Positions 25,003 through 36,885 of a DNA stretch of 64,000 nt are shown here, one piece after another. Made by a program: the position numbers and the translations under genes. The notes beneath the pieces were generated by a model that saw only the letters and a list, made by a program, of their open reading frames with translations, had not been told where the DNA came from and made no database searches. Position 1 is the stretch's first letter. Every line of letters begins with the position of its first letter. The DNA comes from Panopea generosa (taxonomy: Eukaryota > Mollusca > Bivalvia > Adapedonta > Hiatellidae): contig CM055895.1 of NCBI GenBank assembly GCA_029582155.1, positions 56,329,250 to 56,393,249 of the forward strand. The letters run 5' to 3'.

Positions 25003-25861
25003 TTACACTAAAAAGTTCCTGCACAGATTTTATCTGTAGAAAATTAAACTGCAAGATTGTTTTAAAGGGAAACAAAATTCTTAAAAATGACACACACAAA
25101 AAATTAGGATTCAACATGTAAAGGTTTATTAAGGATAAAAAATTCACATGCAAAAGTTTTAACCACAGAAGTTTTAATTTGTGACTTTAAGGCTAAAAAC
25201 ACAAAGATTTAAACAGAAACTAAAAGTTTTCTTCAAAAATTTTACGTTGAAGATTTATCCAAAATTTTACCCGGAGATTCCAAATTTTCACCCATAAATT
25301 AGAGTTTCCTGAGTAATATTATACCAGTAAACATTTTACCAATTTGTAATAATTATTTTTAAGTAACATGAGATGTCCGCTGTCAACATATTACATAAGT
25401 TTCAGTAATCCCCTTATAACCTTATGTGCAAAAATTTTGTTTTCAAAATCATTAATGAAATTCCATTTTATGTATTGAGAATCTACTTGCTTGATAAATG
25501 GAAAGTGTGATTTATATTATTTAAGAAACACTGGTCCACATATTAAGTTGTTTGAAAACCACAGTGGAGAAGTTGTTTCATGTCATTAGCAGTATAATAA
25601 ATTATTAAAAAGGTTTTTCAAACGTAGTAAAAAAATGCTGTAATTTGAACATATAAGGTAAAAAAAGCTGAATAAATTGCGGTTATTTAGTTCAGAGACA
25701 TTCTGTTTTATTGTTTGAAAATTTTAGCATACTAACTTATTATCCTTAATCTATTAAAATTGACTTGATGCAATATTTCAAATGAAGTGTTGGTTTTTCT
25801 GCCTATTTAATCTGTCATTAAATTATACATAGTAAATTGTGTTTTTATTGGTAGCACTTCC
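25003..25861. other. AT-rich non-coding stretch
   Basis: Contains many short AAAATTTTAC-like words but no regular array and no gene. Confidence 0.45.
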
Positions 25862-26179
25862 CCAGATTTACTTTTAACTGCAGAGTGGCTAAACTTGTTC
25901 AATGAAATGATAAAGGAATATAGTCATTGTTTTATTAGTTTAAACAAATATTCATTTTTGCAATGATTGTGAAACAAGTCCTTGGTAGAGTAAAACGAAT
26001 ACTGTAGATAAGTGTCTTGTTCAAGGCAATAGACATGGCTGTGACGGGGATCAAACCCACGGTCATCTGGGTCCATTGCTATACAACTAGATCTTATGCT
26101 CTGCATTTTTTAAACAGTGGTTAGGTTAACCGATTGGCTCTAAGCCCTTGATCACATAAAAATGACGCTTAATGTTCAG

Positions 26180-26236
<57 letters not shown>

Positions 26237-26394
26237 TTATTTCATATTGATTTTGATGATCCATTATACTGGATTACATAATGTAGAATTTGTTTCAATC
26301 TAGAAAGAGTTTGAATGATGATGTGAAGATCATCAAGCAGTATATAAGTACTGTCTATTTTTAGAATAGGGATTTTGTTTCAAGTTCATCATTA
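25862..26394. repeat. Segment A of an A-B-B'-A' duplication
   Basis: Starts CCCAGATTTACTTTTAACTG and ends GTTTCAAGTTCATCATTATA. It matches 27887-28367 in the same orientation. Inside are a tRNA/CORE-like minus-strand piece (GTGTCTTGTTCAAGGCAATA, GGGATCAAACCCACGG) and a SINE1 3' tail. Confidence 0.8.
26110..26236 (+). mobile_element. SINE1 3' fragment with expanded AATC tail
   Basis: AACAGTGGTTAGGTTAACCG, AGCCCTTGAT and AATGACGCTTAATGTTCAG are followed by about 14 copies of CAAT. The copy in segment A' (28140-28205) has only about two CAAT units, so the tail length changed after or during the duplication. Confidence 0.8.
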
Positions 26395-26868
26395 TAAGTT
26401 GTAAACACACCATTGATTTTTGTTCTTTATTCTATAGTAAATAACAAAAGTTTGAATGCTTGTCATTCATAGAGAGTACCAAATGAAAGAAGTGAAACTT
26501 ACATTTTACTGTTTGTCAACCTCTGCACTATCAAAATATGATGAGAAAAGTAGGGGTCATGTGTCATATAAGAGATTTTTTTCTGCTCAGTGTGTACACT
26601 GGTGACAAAGTGAAAGTAGACTTCCAAAATCATGTATTCATACCCCAATTTCCAAGCATCAATTTGTTTTTTCGAAATTCACAATTCAAATATGCCAATG
26701 CTATCAAAATGTTCAAAATACATCAATAACGCCATTCAAATAAAAAAAAAAATGAGCATTAAAATAAGGAAAATGCATTTTTAAAGAAGAAACGAGGATT
26801 ATTTATAACCGCCATTGTGCAACTACCCCACGGAAGCACTTCCTTTTTGCAATACTGGTACTATGCCT
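26395..26868. repeat. Segment B of the A-B-B'-A' duplication
   Basis: Starts GTTGTAAACACACCATTGAT and ends GGTACTATGCCTA. It matches 27418-27886 closely. A 63-codon open frame exists in both copies (26538-26729 and 27562-27753) with several substitutions between them. It has no recognisable domain and I do not call it a gene. Confidence 0.8.
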
Positions 26869-27417
26869 ATAAGGAAAATGCCTTTTTTTAAGTTCATAAT
26901 TACCTCTTTTTTACTAAGTACTATCAATTTTAAGTAATACTGCCAAGTTGCAGCATTAAATACTGAAACTTTTGTAAAATACCACATTTTACATGATCAT
27001 TATATACAGGCGTGAGATGTTGACTGACATGCAATTTTGATGTGTTTCAATTAATTTTACCAAAAAACTTTTTTTTTACCTAATTCCATTAAAAATTTTA
27101 CACCAAAATAGTCTCATGATACATTGAAGACATTATCTAACCAAGTAACATTGTTCAATACAATGTATATGCTAAAAATTGCACATTTCAATCATCCAAA
27201 ATAATTTTTTTTTCAAAATTTTGTGATTTTTTATGAAATTTCAATGTAAATATGCACATATATGCTTTATTTGAGGCATAAACTTGTTTTTTTTGTTTTT
27301 TTATGAAGCAAATGTCTCCAATTTGTCATTTAAGACTATGAGAGTGTAAAAAAAGTGGTTATTTTACCTACAATTAATATTTTGGAAAATCACCCCAATC
27401 TCACTTTAGTCTCTCTT
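26869..27417. other. Single-copy spacer between the duplicated segments
   Basis: AT-rich with poly-T runs; no gene seen. Confidence 0.45.
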
Positions 27418-27886
27418 ATAGTTGTAAACCCACCATTGATTTTTTGTTCTTTATTCTATAGTAAATAATAGAAGTTTGAAGGCTTGTCATTCATAGAGAG
27501 AACCAAATTAAAGGAGTGAAACTTACATTTTACTGTTTGTCAACCTCTGCACTATCAAAATATGATGAGAAAAGTAGGGGTCATGTGTCATATAAGAGAT
27601 TTTTTTCTGCTCAGTGTGTACACTGGTGACAAAATGAAAGTAGACTTCCGAAATCATGTACTTATACCCCAATTTCCAAGCATCAATTTTTTTTTTCTAA
27701 ATTCACAATTCAAACATGCCAATGCTATCAAAATGTTCAAAATACATCAATAATGCCTTTCAAATAAAATAATGAGCATTAAAATAAGGAAAATGCATTT
27801 TTAAAGAAGAAACGAGGATTATTTATAACCACCATTATGCGACTAACCCAAGGAAGCATTTCCTTTTTGCAATGGTGGTACTATGC
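27418..27886. repeat. Segment B' of the A-B-B'-A' duplication
   Basis: Same orientation as 26395-26868. Its right edge (GGTACTATGCCT) joins directly to segment A'. A further short piece of the B end recurs at 28432-28480. Confidence 0.8.
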
Positions 27887-28367
27887 CTCCCAGATTTAAC
27901 TTTAACTGCAGAGTAGCTAAACTTGTTCAATGAAATGATAAAGGAATATAGTCATTGTTTTATTAGTTTAAACAAATATTCATTTTTGCATTGATTGTGA
28001 AACAAATCCTTGGTAGAGTAAAACGAATACTGTAGATAAGTGTCTTGTTCAAGGCAATAGACATGGCTGTGACAGGGATCAAACCCACGATCATCTGGGT
28101 CCATTGCTGTACAACTAGATCTTATGCTCTGCATTTTTTTAACAGTGGTTAGGTTAACTGATTGGCTGTTAGCCCTTGATGCTAAATGTTCAATCAATCA
28201 ATTTATTTCATATTGATTTTGATTTGATCGATTATACTGGATTATATAATGTAGAATTTGTTTCAATCTAGAAAGAGTTTGAATGATGATGTGAAGATCA
28301 TCAAGCAGTATATAGGTACTGTCTTTTTTTAGAATAGGGATTTTGTTTCAAGTTCATCATTTTAAGT
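27887..28367. repeat. Segment A' of the A-B-B'-A' duplication
   Basis: Matches 25862-26394, including the tRNA/CORE-like minus-strand sequence and a truncated SINE1 tail. Confidence 0.8.
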
Positions 28368-29033
28368 CCAATTAAAATATGGTTTTTGTCATGTTTTGAT
28401 GGATTTGATATTACCATGCCATTTATTTATGAAGCACGGAAGCACTTACTTTTTCCAATGGTGGTACTATGCCTTTAAGAGTCATATTTAGCTCTACTGA
28501 TTAAAGGGGGCAGAACTTCAGTACAAAAAAAAGACTAATAAACCACTGTATTTACCTCTCACAAATAATGATAGGTGGACCCCGCTGCCTGCATAAATAG
28601 TGTTATGGTAATTCTCAACTGAACCGGGAAGCAGACATCAATTAAATTGACATTAATTATAGCCTTCCTGTCAATTAATTAATTTCATTGTTATTAACAA
28701 TAACATTTTCATTTGCCCCTAATTGGATGAAGGTTCCATTAAAGGATTTATACAATGCAGAGTTATTATTGTGAAATAAAAATAAATGCTTTGTCAGTTT
28801 CCACATAGAATGTTCCTGCAACGATTGATTAATTAAGTCTAAAAGGATGTTACAGGCCAACTCTAATTGTTGAGTAAATGTTGGTGAGCCATTGATTTCT
28901 CCCCAGGCATAATTAGTGTATTCTAATAGTTGTCTGCCACATGTCAGGTTAACTGCTGGATTAGATCAAGCTCTACCTCGTTTTTTTATTTTTATTTTTT
29001 TTAAAATTTACCAAAGCTGTCAATATCTGTCAC
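28368..29033. other. Non-coding stretch
   Basis: No gene recognised. A poly-T-rich segment lies at 28980-29000. Confidence 0.45.
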
Positions 29034-29045
29034 AACTACACATCA

Positions 29046-29243
29046 AGCAGGGCGGTTGTCTAATGGATAGAGTGTTGGCTGCTCATGCCAGAGGTTGCGG
29101 GTTCGATCCCCCGGTTGACCAGATGTCTCTCATAAAACAACACTCAGTACTGGTTCTACCCAGGAAACGGACTCGAGAGCGGTTCATATAAGCTCTGAGC
29201 TTTCATCGCAATCGAGCTAAAATAAATTAATATAAACTAAACT
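29046..29243 (+). mobile_element. SINE4, tRNA-headed, with 12-bp target-site duplication
   Basis: The head GTCTAATGGATAGAGTG and GCGGGTTCGATCCC are A and B boxes; an intact stem TTGGC/GCCAG frames the anticodon-loop position. The body carries CAACACTCAGTACTGGTTCT, ACCCAGGAAACGGACTCGAG and ATAAATTAATATAAACTAA. The perfect direct repeat AACTACACATCA (29034-29045 and 29244-29255) shows retroposition. Confidence 0.88.
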
Positions 29244-29255
29244 AACTACACATCA

Positions 29256-30345
29256 CAACTACAGCATGTATATACTTATACACGTACCACAACTACAGCA
29301 TGTATATACTTATACACATGCCACAACTACAGCATGTATATACTTATACATGTACGACAACTACAGCATGTATATACTTGTACACGTACCACAACTACAG
29401 GATGTATATACTTATACACGTACCACACCTACAGCATGTATACACTTATACACATACCACAACTACAGCATGTAAATACTTATACACATACCACAACTAC
29501 AGCATGTATATACTTATACATGTACCACACCTACAGCATGTATACACTTATACACATACCACACCTACAGCATGTAAATACTTATATACACATACCACAA
29601 CTACAGAATGTATACACTTATACATGTACCACACCTACAGCATGTATACACTTATACACATACCACAACTACAGCATGTAAATACTTATACATGTACCAC
29701 AACTACAGCATGTATATACTTGTACACGTACCACAACTACAGGATGTATATACTTATACACGTACCACACCTACAGCATGTATACACTTATACACATACC
29801 ACAACTACAGCATGTAAATACTTATACACATACCACAACTACAGCATGTATATACTTATACACGTACCACACCTACAGCATGTATACACTTATACACATA
29901 CCACACCTACAGCATGTAAATACTTATATACACATACCACAACTACAGAATGTATACACTTATACATGTACCACACCTACAGCATGTATACACTTATACA
30001 CATACCACACCTACAGCATGTAAATACTTATATACACATACCACAACTACAGCATGTATACACTTATACACGTACCACACCTACAGCATGTATACACTTA
30101 TACACATACCACACCTACAGCATGTAAATACTTATACATGTACCACAACTACAGAATGTATACACTTATACATGTACCACAACTACAGGATGTATACACT
30201 TATACATGTGCCACAACTACAGAATGTATACACTTATACATGTACCTTAACTACAGGATGTATATACTTATACACATACCACAACTACAGGACGTATACA
30301 CTTATACACTTGTCACAACTACATCATGTATATATTTATACACAA
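29256..30345. repeat. Minisatellite array, 34-bp monomer, about 32 copies
   Basis: The monomer is ACCACAACTACAGCATGTAT then ATACTTATACACGT. Variants alternate (CACAACT or CACACCT; GCATG, GGATG or GAATG; an extra TATA) in patterns that repeat as blocks (about 29360-29600 against about 29700-29940). It starts immediately at the right target-site copy of SINE4. Confidence 0.95.
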
Positions 30346-31389
30346 CTACAGTACATAGATATTTATACACGTATATTTCTCATTAACTATTTACATAAAC
30401 TCATTAAGGTGGCAAGAAATGATGATTGATTTCTGCCAAGGTGTTTGATGTGATGCCGTATTGCTACAGTACTAATGTATAATGGCAGTGTGCTATTCTG
30501 CTTCATTTTATAATGGAATGATCAGATATGGTGGGTAGGTGAGCATCTGAGTGTGCCATTGTTCCTGGGTGAGCTTGATAGCAAATCCAGTAAAATGAAA
30601 ATTGAATCTGTTGTTGAAAACAAAACAACTGCACCTTATATACACTTTGTTGTAGGTACCAGACAGGCAGTTGCCTTGAAATCACTATTTTTGTCCCAAA
30701 TTTGGGTCTGTCCCTCCATCTGTCTGTCCGTCCACACACGAATAAGTGGTTAAGTGTCTAGGGTTTAAGGTAAGTAATTTTTTTGAACAGTTGAAAAACA
30801 GTTGAAAAAAAATATGTGCCTGCTTCTAGACACTTTAAAAAATTCTTTTATATAACTTTTATTTTGTGGCTAAAATTTAGTCACACAAGTAATAAGCTGG
30901 GCACAAAAAAAACACTTAAATATCTATTTGTGAGAACTTTCATCTATCCATCCGTACATACATGTACGTCACACTTTGGTTTCTGTGCAATAACTTAAGA
31001 ATGCCTTAATCAAATCTTTTGAAATTTTGATACAATGTTCATAATGACAAAACACAGGCTTAGTTTAATTTTAGTTGTTATGGCATATGTTGTTCTACAG
31101 TTATGCTAAGTTCAATTTAAGTGGTTATTGCGTTTGTTATCTACAGTGATGCTCGTTTAATTTGTGAAAAATCATATTTTTGGGTGTTTCCATGCAATAA
31201 CTTAATCATACCTGAATCAAATTTTTTGGAAAATACGGGGGACCTCAATTTCCTGAATTTGCTTGTAATAAATATTATAAAAAAAATGTCTATTATTAAA
31301 TGTGGTCAATTACTACTAATTGCAACATTTCAAGTGCCATTGTCTAGAAGGTTTCTGTATTTGCACATGTTGCTGATGTATGAAAATTA
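30346..31389. other. Non-coding stretch with old dispersed repeat sequence
   Basis: GTCTGTCCCTCCATCTGTCT followed by GTGCAATAACTTAAGAATGC and a second TGCAATAACTTAATCATACC resembles the CCGTCCGT-type dispersed repeats also seen at 54030, 54240, 55600 and 57520. No coding exon is supported. Confidence 0.4.
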
Positions 31390-32215
31390 ATTGTCACTGC
31401 GGTCATTGTGACAACTTTGTCACAAGGTGTGTTGACAGACATCACTGCGATCATTGTGACTGGGTGTGTGGACAAATGTCATTGATTATTTTGACAATAT
31501 TTAGTGATATGTGTCACTAGTTATTGGACCACGGCGTGGTCTAGTGGCAGAGCGTCTGCCTCGCATGCGGAAGGTCGTGGGTTCAATCCCCGGACGGGTC
31601 ATACCAAAGACTTTAAAAATGGTACTAGAAGCTTCCTTGCTTGATGCTCTGCATTTAGAGGAGAGTTCTAGGTATGGTCAGCCCGGTGTCAGTATAATGT
31701 GACTGGGTGGGGTATCATACCACGTGTCTGCGGCATGATACTCCAGTGTGACAGTATAGAATACTGTCTCAAGTAGACCCCGTCGTGATATGACTGAAAA
31801 ATTGTTCAAAGCGACGCTAAACACCATACAACAACACTAGTTATTAGTGATATGTATCACTAGTTATTGTGACAAAATGTGTTGGAAGACATCACTGATC
31901 ATTGTGACAAAGCGTTGGAAGAAGTCACTACACTGGTACTTATGACAAGATGTGTTGGCTGATGTCATTGATCATTGTAACAAGGTGTGTTGGCAGAGGT
32001 CATGGATCATTGTGACAAGGTGTGTTGGAATAGGTCACTGATCATTGTGACAAGGTGTGCTGGAAAAGGTCACTGATCATTGTGACAAGTTACGTTGGCA
32101 GATGTCACTGATTTGTTGTGACAAGTTGTGTTGGAAGAGGTCACTGACCATTGTGACAAGGTGTGTTGGAAGACATCACTGATCATTGTGACAAATCATG
32201 TTGACAAACTTGTTT
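31390..32215. repeat. Minisatellite array, about 36-bp monomer, split by a SINE
   Basis: The monomer is roughly GGTCACTGATCATTGTGACA then AGGTGTGTTGGAAGA, strongly diverged. The array runs 31390-31525 and resumes at 31836 after the SINE2 insertion. Confidence 0.85.
31526..31835 (+). mobile_element. SINE2 (tRNA-Ala-headed) inserted in the 36-bp array
   Basis: The head shows GGTCTAGTGGCAGAGCG (A box), anticodon loop CTCGCAT (anticodon CGC, alanine) in a paired stem, and GGTTCAATCCCCGG (B box). The body has AGAGGAGAGTTCTAGGTATG and GCGGCATGATACTCCAGTGT; the end is GCTAAACACCATACAACAAC. CACTAGTTATT flanks it (31515-31525 and 31835-31845), although array monomers also contain this word. Confidence 0.9.
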
Positions 32216-33058
32216 GAAAGTATACTTTACAGTTAGTGAGGGAAGTTTATAAAAAGGACTTACATAAAATAACCATCCACACGGAAGAATTGATTTGGAG
32301 TATTAGATTAGAGTCACCTTCAGCAATTTGTCAGTGTCTTTTGGACACAGTGTGCTATAATTCTGTCACACTGACTTACCATGCTGCAGTCACATTGGAC
32401 AGATGCCAATCAATGTCAGTTTCAGACCCATCGTAAAATTACCATTGTCTGTCTTGATGTAATATTACTCTTATTAATGATGTTTAGAGCTAGCAAAAAC
32501 ACCAACAACATAAAAAGCACCTATCTGCCATTCGTGTATATAATTATGTTGTTCCATCCAATCAATAACTTGGTTTCTTGGAGTTTGCTTCTTTACTAAT
32601 AACAGTAATTTTAAGCATCAGTGACATGTCACGTTTGCATAACTTGTTTGTGTTTATGACTGTCTTTTATTAATGATGTGCATTATCATGCAGACATCAC
32701 TATCTGTAAATCTATCTAAATATTCAGTCAGAATGTCTTCAATGTGATTTTCAATTTGGTATCGTTCATTAATAATGGACGTAAGGTGAAAAGCAGCAAT
32801 AGCTTGTCAAGAAGGCATAGGTTGGAAAAGATAATGTGAATGAGTTTTAATGAAGGTGAAGCTTTAGCTATATTTGTCACATTAAAAGTGCCCATTTATG
32901 AATATTGAGATTTATTGCTCTCTATAACCATGCTGTTTAATGGGTGATTTACTAACCATAAGTTTGAATGGAGAATCTAATTTTAAGTTGTCATAATTAT
33001 ATCTAATGTATTGTGCTTTTGGAATGTTGTGCAACCATGATATTCACTGATTAGTATA
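32216..33058. other. Non-coding stretch
   Basis: A 66-codon open frame at 32236-32436 has no splice context or recognisable domain. Nothing else is supported. Confidence 0.45.
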
Positions 33059-33404
33059 AGGCCATCCTTATGTTAGTTTGCTGTGCTCAGGTTTGGTATG
33101 TTTCATGGGGAACAGGTAGGTAGCTATTTTTTTGCATAATTGGACTGATTGATTGAATATTTAATATCCTTTTATGCCATAGATGGCTAACAGATGATCA
33201 GTTAACCTATCCACTGTTTCCTGGGATAGCTTTGCCACTTGAATCAGCAGTGAGAGACAAATGATAATGAGACACAGTGCCATATATCAGTCATCATTGA
33301 GACTGCTACCGGGTGGGGATTCAAACTCATGACCTCTGGATAGTTGCCATTTTTAGTGAGTAGGTAGGAGTTCAGCAAACAAACTTATTTCTTGAGAACA
33401 GCCT
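33059..33404 (+). mobile_element. AGGCCRTCCTT MITE with a nested SINE1
   Basis: The left end AGGCCATCCTTATGTTAGTT with TTGCTGTGCTC and the right end AGCAAACAAACTTATT, then GAACAGCCT, match the family termini. The interior 33145-33338 is a minus-strand SINE1, after which MITE sequence resumes (AGTTGCCATTTTTAGTGAGT). This orders the two events: MITE first, SINE second. Confidence 0.78.
33145..33338 (-). mobile_element. SINE1, 5'-truncated, inside a MITE
   Basis: The reverse strand gives GATTCAAGTGGCAAAGC, GGTTAACTGATCATCTGTTA and GCCATCTATGGCAT with an AATCAATCA tail. The tRNA-like head is cut after GAGGTCATGAGTTTGAATCC. Confidence 0.8.
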
Positions 33405-33931
33405 AGACAGGAGTTCAGAACAGAGAATTAGTTATTAAAGTTATAGTGGACATTTTGATAAACTATACTTGAGGCGATTTGATTTCTGCACGGATGCATA
33501 TTGTATATATATTGCTTTCTTTATCAGGACCAGTTTGTCATATACTGTCATTATTATCAAAAATTATAAAGAATTAAAAGGGCACATGGCAATGTTGAAT
33601 TCGATTTTTTTAATTGAGTTCACAAATCAAATAAATCTGTACACTGTGAATATATTATGTTGTAAACATAAATACTACTGTTTAAAATATTACTGTAGTT
33701 TTTATAATATTGGTGCGATAGAAGTAAAATACATTTAAAATTATATAAGTTTTCATTCATGCAGATGAATACTGATTTAGCACTCTCTGTCACAATTGAC
33801 TACAAATCTGCAAAAAAGGGGACGCAATACAAGCATTTACAAAAGTTATGCCCCTTTGAAATATAGAAGCATTTTGTGTGTCTTCATACATTATTGGATT
33901 ATTTGAAATTCAACTTTATATCTTGTGGATA
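33405..33931. other. AT-rich non-coding stretch
   Basis: No gene or repeat family seen. Confidence 0.45.
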
Positions 33932-34013
33932 AATCGAGGGGTAAAAGCTAAAAAGGTCTAAGTGCTTCTTTATTTATATGTACTTAGACCTTTTTTGCAT
34001 TGACCCCTCGATA
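33932..34013. repeat. Hairpin-forming inverted repeat
   Basis: ATCGAGGGGTAAAAGCTAAA then AAGGTCTAAGTGC (left) pairs with GTACTTAGACCTTTTTTGCA then TTGACCCCTCGAT (right), arms about 33 bp around a spacer of about 15 bp. It lies just left of the 34044 array. Confidence 0.7.
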
Positions 34014-34043
34014 TAGTTTTAAATAAAAAATTTAATTGGGATT

Positions 34044-34810
34044 ACTGTAAAAAGGACTTACTGAGAACAGTAGAGACTATAACTGTTATTGGAACAGTAA
34101 AGACTATAACTGTTATTGGAACAGTAGAGATTATAACTGTTATTGGAAACAGTAGAGATAATAACTGTTATTGGAAACAGTAGAGACTATAACTGTTATT
34201 GGAACAGTAGAGATAATAACTGTTATTGGAAACAGTAGAGATTATAACTGTTATTGGAACAGTAGAGATTATAACTGTTATTTACTGGGAACAGCAGATA
34301 TTATTACTGTTACTGGAACAGTAGATATTATGACTGTTGTTGGGTGTTATTGGAACAGTACATAAAATGACTTACTGGGAACAGCAGATATTATGAATGG
34401 GGAACAGTCCATATTATGAATGTTTTGGGGAACAGTAGATATTATAACTATTATTGGGAACGGTAGATATTATAACTGTTATTGGGAAGAACAGTAGATA
34501 TTATAACTGTTATTGGGAACAGTAGATATTATAACTGTTATTGGGAAGAACAGTAGATATTATAACTGTTATTGGGAACAGTAGAGATTATAATTGTTAT
34601 TGGAAACAGTAGAGATTATAACTTTTATTGGGAACAGTAGAGATTATAACTGTTATTGGGAAGAACAGTAGATATTATAACTGTTATTGGGAACAGTAGA
34701 TATTATAACTGTTATTGGGAACAGTAGATATTATAACTGTTATTGGGAAGAACAGTAGATATTTTAACAGTTATTGGGAACTGTAGATTTTATAATTGTT
34801 TAACTAATAA
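34044..34810. repeat. Minisatellite array, 28-30-bp monomer, about 26 copies
   Basis: The monomer is AACAGTAGATATTATAACTG then TTATTGGG, with or without an AAG insertion. Left copies use AGAGACTATAAC, right copies AGATATTATAAC. Confidence 0.93.
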
Positions 34811-35531
34811 TGTTACTGGAACAAGAAAAAAAGAAAAGATACCATTTAGAGTATATGTATTGTTTTATCACCAGCATCAGTTGGTTGTGGTACTTGACCC
34901 CTTGTTACAAGGACCAATATACTTGTGATTGGACCGTTTTCATTGGTTTATGTTTTAAAATGTCTGTTGATAACACTTTGTTGTGGAAATAAGCTATGTC
35001 TGGAAAAACATTACATCTAAAAAACATCCTAATTGGTGGGCTTACGTTAATGCTTATTTATTGTTTAACAGCAAAGTATTCAGACACAGTCTTTTAAATT
35101 TCCCAGCAACACCCACCAGTTGGTCGTCTAGTATCATTCAACCATTGTTTTGTGATTTGGCAATGAAACAGATTTGATTTAACAATATAATTTTGCAGTT
35201 TGGAATAATTTTCAGCATAAATGGACGATTTTTAACTCTTACTCACTTGAGGGAAACTTTAACTTGACCTAAACTCATCAATATTATGAGTATGAGATTT
35301 ACACTCAAGACTCAAAATGTCAAACATTTAAGATTCAAATAACATCTATAATTAAAGAAGCAAAATACTATATTAATTTGCAGAAATAAGCAGTTTTAAT
35401 GATTTAACAGAAATTGATACAATATCACATTTTTTACCCTTATTTGCATGTTTACAGGGTTTTATGAAAATGTAAGATTTTAAGTCTGAGTCTGAACCTA
35501 AGACCCAAATTACTGGTGAATTTAGGTCCTG
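34811..35531. other. Non-coding stretch
   Basis: Two short open frames near 34743-35177 lack splice context and similarity. Nothing else is seen. Confidence 0.45.
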
Positions 35532-35777
35532 AGGCCATCCTTAAATAAATATTTGTTTGCTGTGCTCCGCCCCAGTATTTTTCATGTGGGTAGGTAGGTA
35601 GCTAATTTTTTTTTTTTTGGCCAAAGTTTGATTTTGCAGTCATTTCAAAGAAAAATAAACAGAAATCATGAAAAAAAATTAAATGCTTCGAAAGTCAATA
35701 AAAAAAGGTTGGATAGCTGCGATTTTTAGTGAGTAGGCAGGAGCATGGCAAACAATATATTTTTTTAAGGACGGCCT
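35532..35777 (+). mobile_element. AGGCCRTCCTT MITE, short copy
   Basis: AGGCCATCCTTAAATAAATA with TTGTTTGCTGTGCTC at the left, and AGCATGGCAAACAATATATT then AAGGACGGCCT at the right. TGA directly flanks GGCC on both sides, a possible 3-bp target-site duplication. The internal GGTA tract is reduced to GTAGGTAGGTAG. Confidence 0.78.
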
Positions 35778-36538
35778 GAAGTGAAATTTTAGAAACTTCT
35801 TAGAATTGCTGGTTCAGATATGATCAGTATGTTGCTATAGACTAAGGACTGCGTAACTGATTACTTCCATCTAATTCAAATGACTAAATAATTAATTATA
35901 TGCTACTTCTATATCATTGACTTTATATAATTTGCTTAAAGGGTTTTGGCATATTTAGATGGCTCTTCATGTGTGTAATAAAGCATAGATATGAATCTCT
36001 CATGTTAATATTTATATCTCATTTATATTTCATTACTCCCAATATAACGATAGGAGATTAGAAATGTCCGTCAGCGTCGTCAATTATATTGACACAGATA
36101 CAGCATTATGTGTGATTTTATTTTACTTGATTGCCATAACCTGTGATTATACCCTCACCAAACAGGATTTGTTTTGTTGTAACTGCTTGCATGCACGCAG
36201 GGCCGGTGATCTATCCACTGTACTACCTCATTCAAGCTGGTTTCACTCGGGATAAATATCCGCATGCTCATTAGGCTTTTTTTTTGTTATCCATGGGCAG
36301 ATCATACAACCCCTTTATAAATGCCCACCCCTCCCCACCCTAAAACATGACCCCCTCACAGGCTATTTCATTAACATTTAGTCAATATGCAAGTTTCCAA
36401 TCCTTCTATATTAGTCTTTGTTTTTATCTTCTAAAAATGTCAATTTATGTATATAAATCCACATTTTAACACTTTTATTTTCATTCTTTTATCCCATGTT
36501 AAAAGATAGAGAAAACACTTTTTTGTGTCTCTAATAGG
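35778..36538. other. Non-coding stretch
   Basis: No gene supported. Near 36185-36245 the minus strand has an isolated A-box-like CAGTGGATAGATCACCGGCC, too little to call an element. Confidence 0.4.
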
Positions 36539-36539
36539 G

Positions 36540-36885
36540 CTGGGCCTGATTAGCTCAATTGGTAGCACATCTGACTCAATCCAAGGTCATGAGTTTGATT
36601 CCCTGCCCGGTTACAGTCTCCATGATGATTGATATACAACATTGTGACTCATCATTTGTGCCATCCCCACCAGGTTACAGTCTCCATGATGATTGATATA
36701 TGACATTGTGTCTTGTTATTGTTTGTGTCTCACCCCTGATTCGAGTGGGAAAGTTATCTGTTACTTGCAGAGATGGGTGTGCACAAATACTGGTTAACCT
36801 TCCAGGATCCCATGAAGAGTGGTTAGGTTAACAGATTGTTTATTAGCCCTTAATGGCAAAAAAAATATGCTTTATTTATATTTAT
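36540..36885 (+). mobile_element. SINE1 copy with an internal duplication
   Basis: The head GGCCTGATTAGCTCAATTGG is followed by a body in which GGTTACAGTCTCCATGATGA then TTGATATA is present twice (about 36610 and 36674). The rest is GATTCGAGTGGGAAAGTTAT and TTATTAGCCCTTAATGGC. Confidence 0.8.

Noticed and set aside
26538-27753. Two similar 63-codon open frames (26538-26729 and 27562-27753)
   Set aside because: They lie in duplicated non-coding segments; amino-acid changes between copies and lack of splice or domain signals argue against a gene.
29266-30429. Several open frames rich in Tyr and Thr
   Set aside because: Produced by the 34-bp minisatellite in all frames.
36185-36245. A-box-like CAGTGGATAGATCACCGG on the minus strand
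   Set aside because: No matching B box or second copy in the window.
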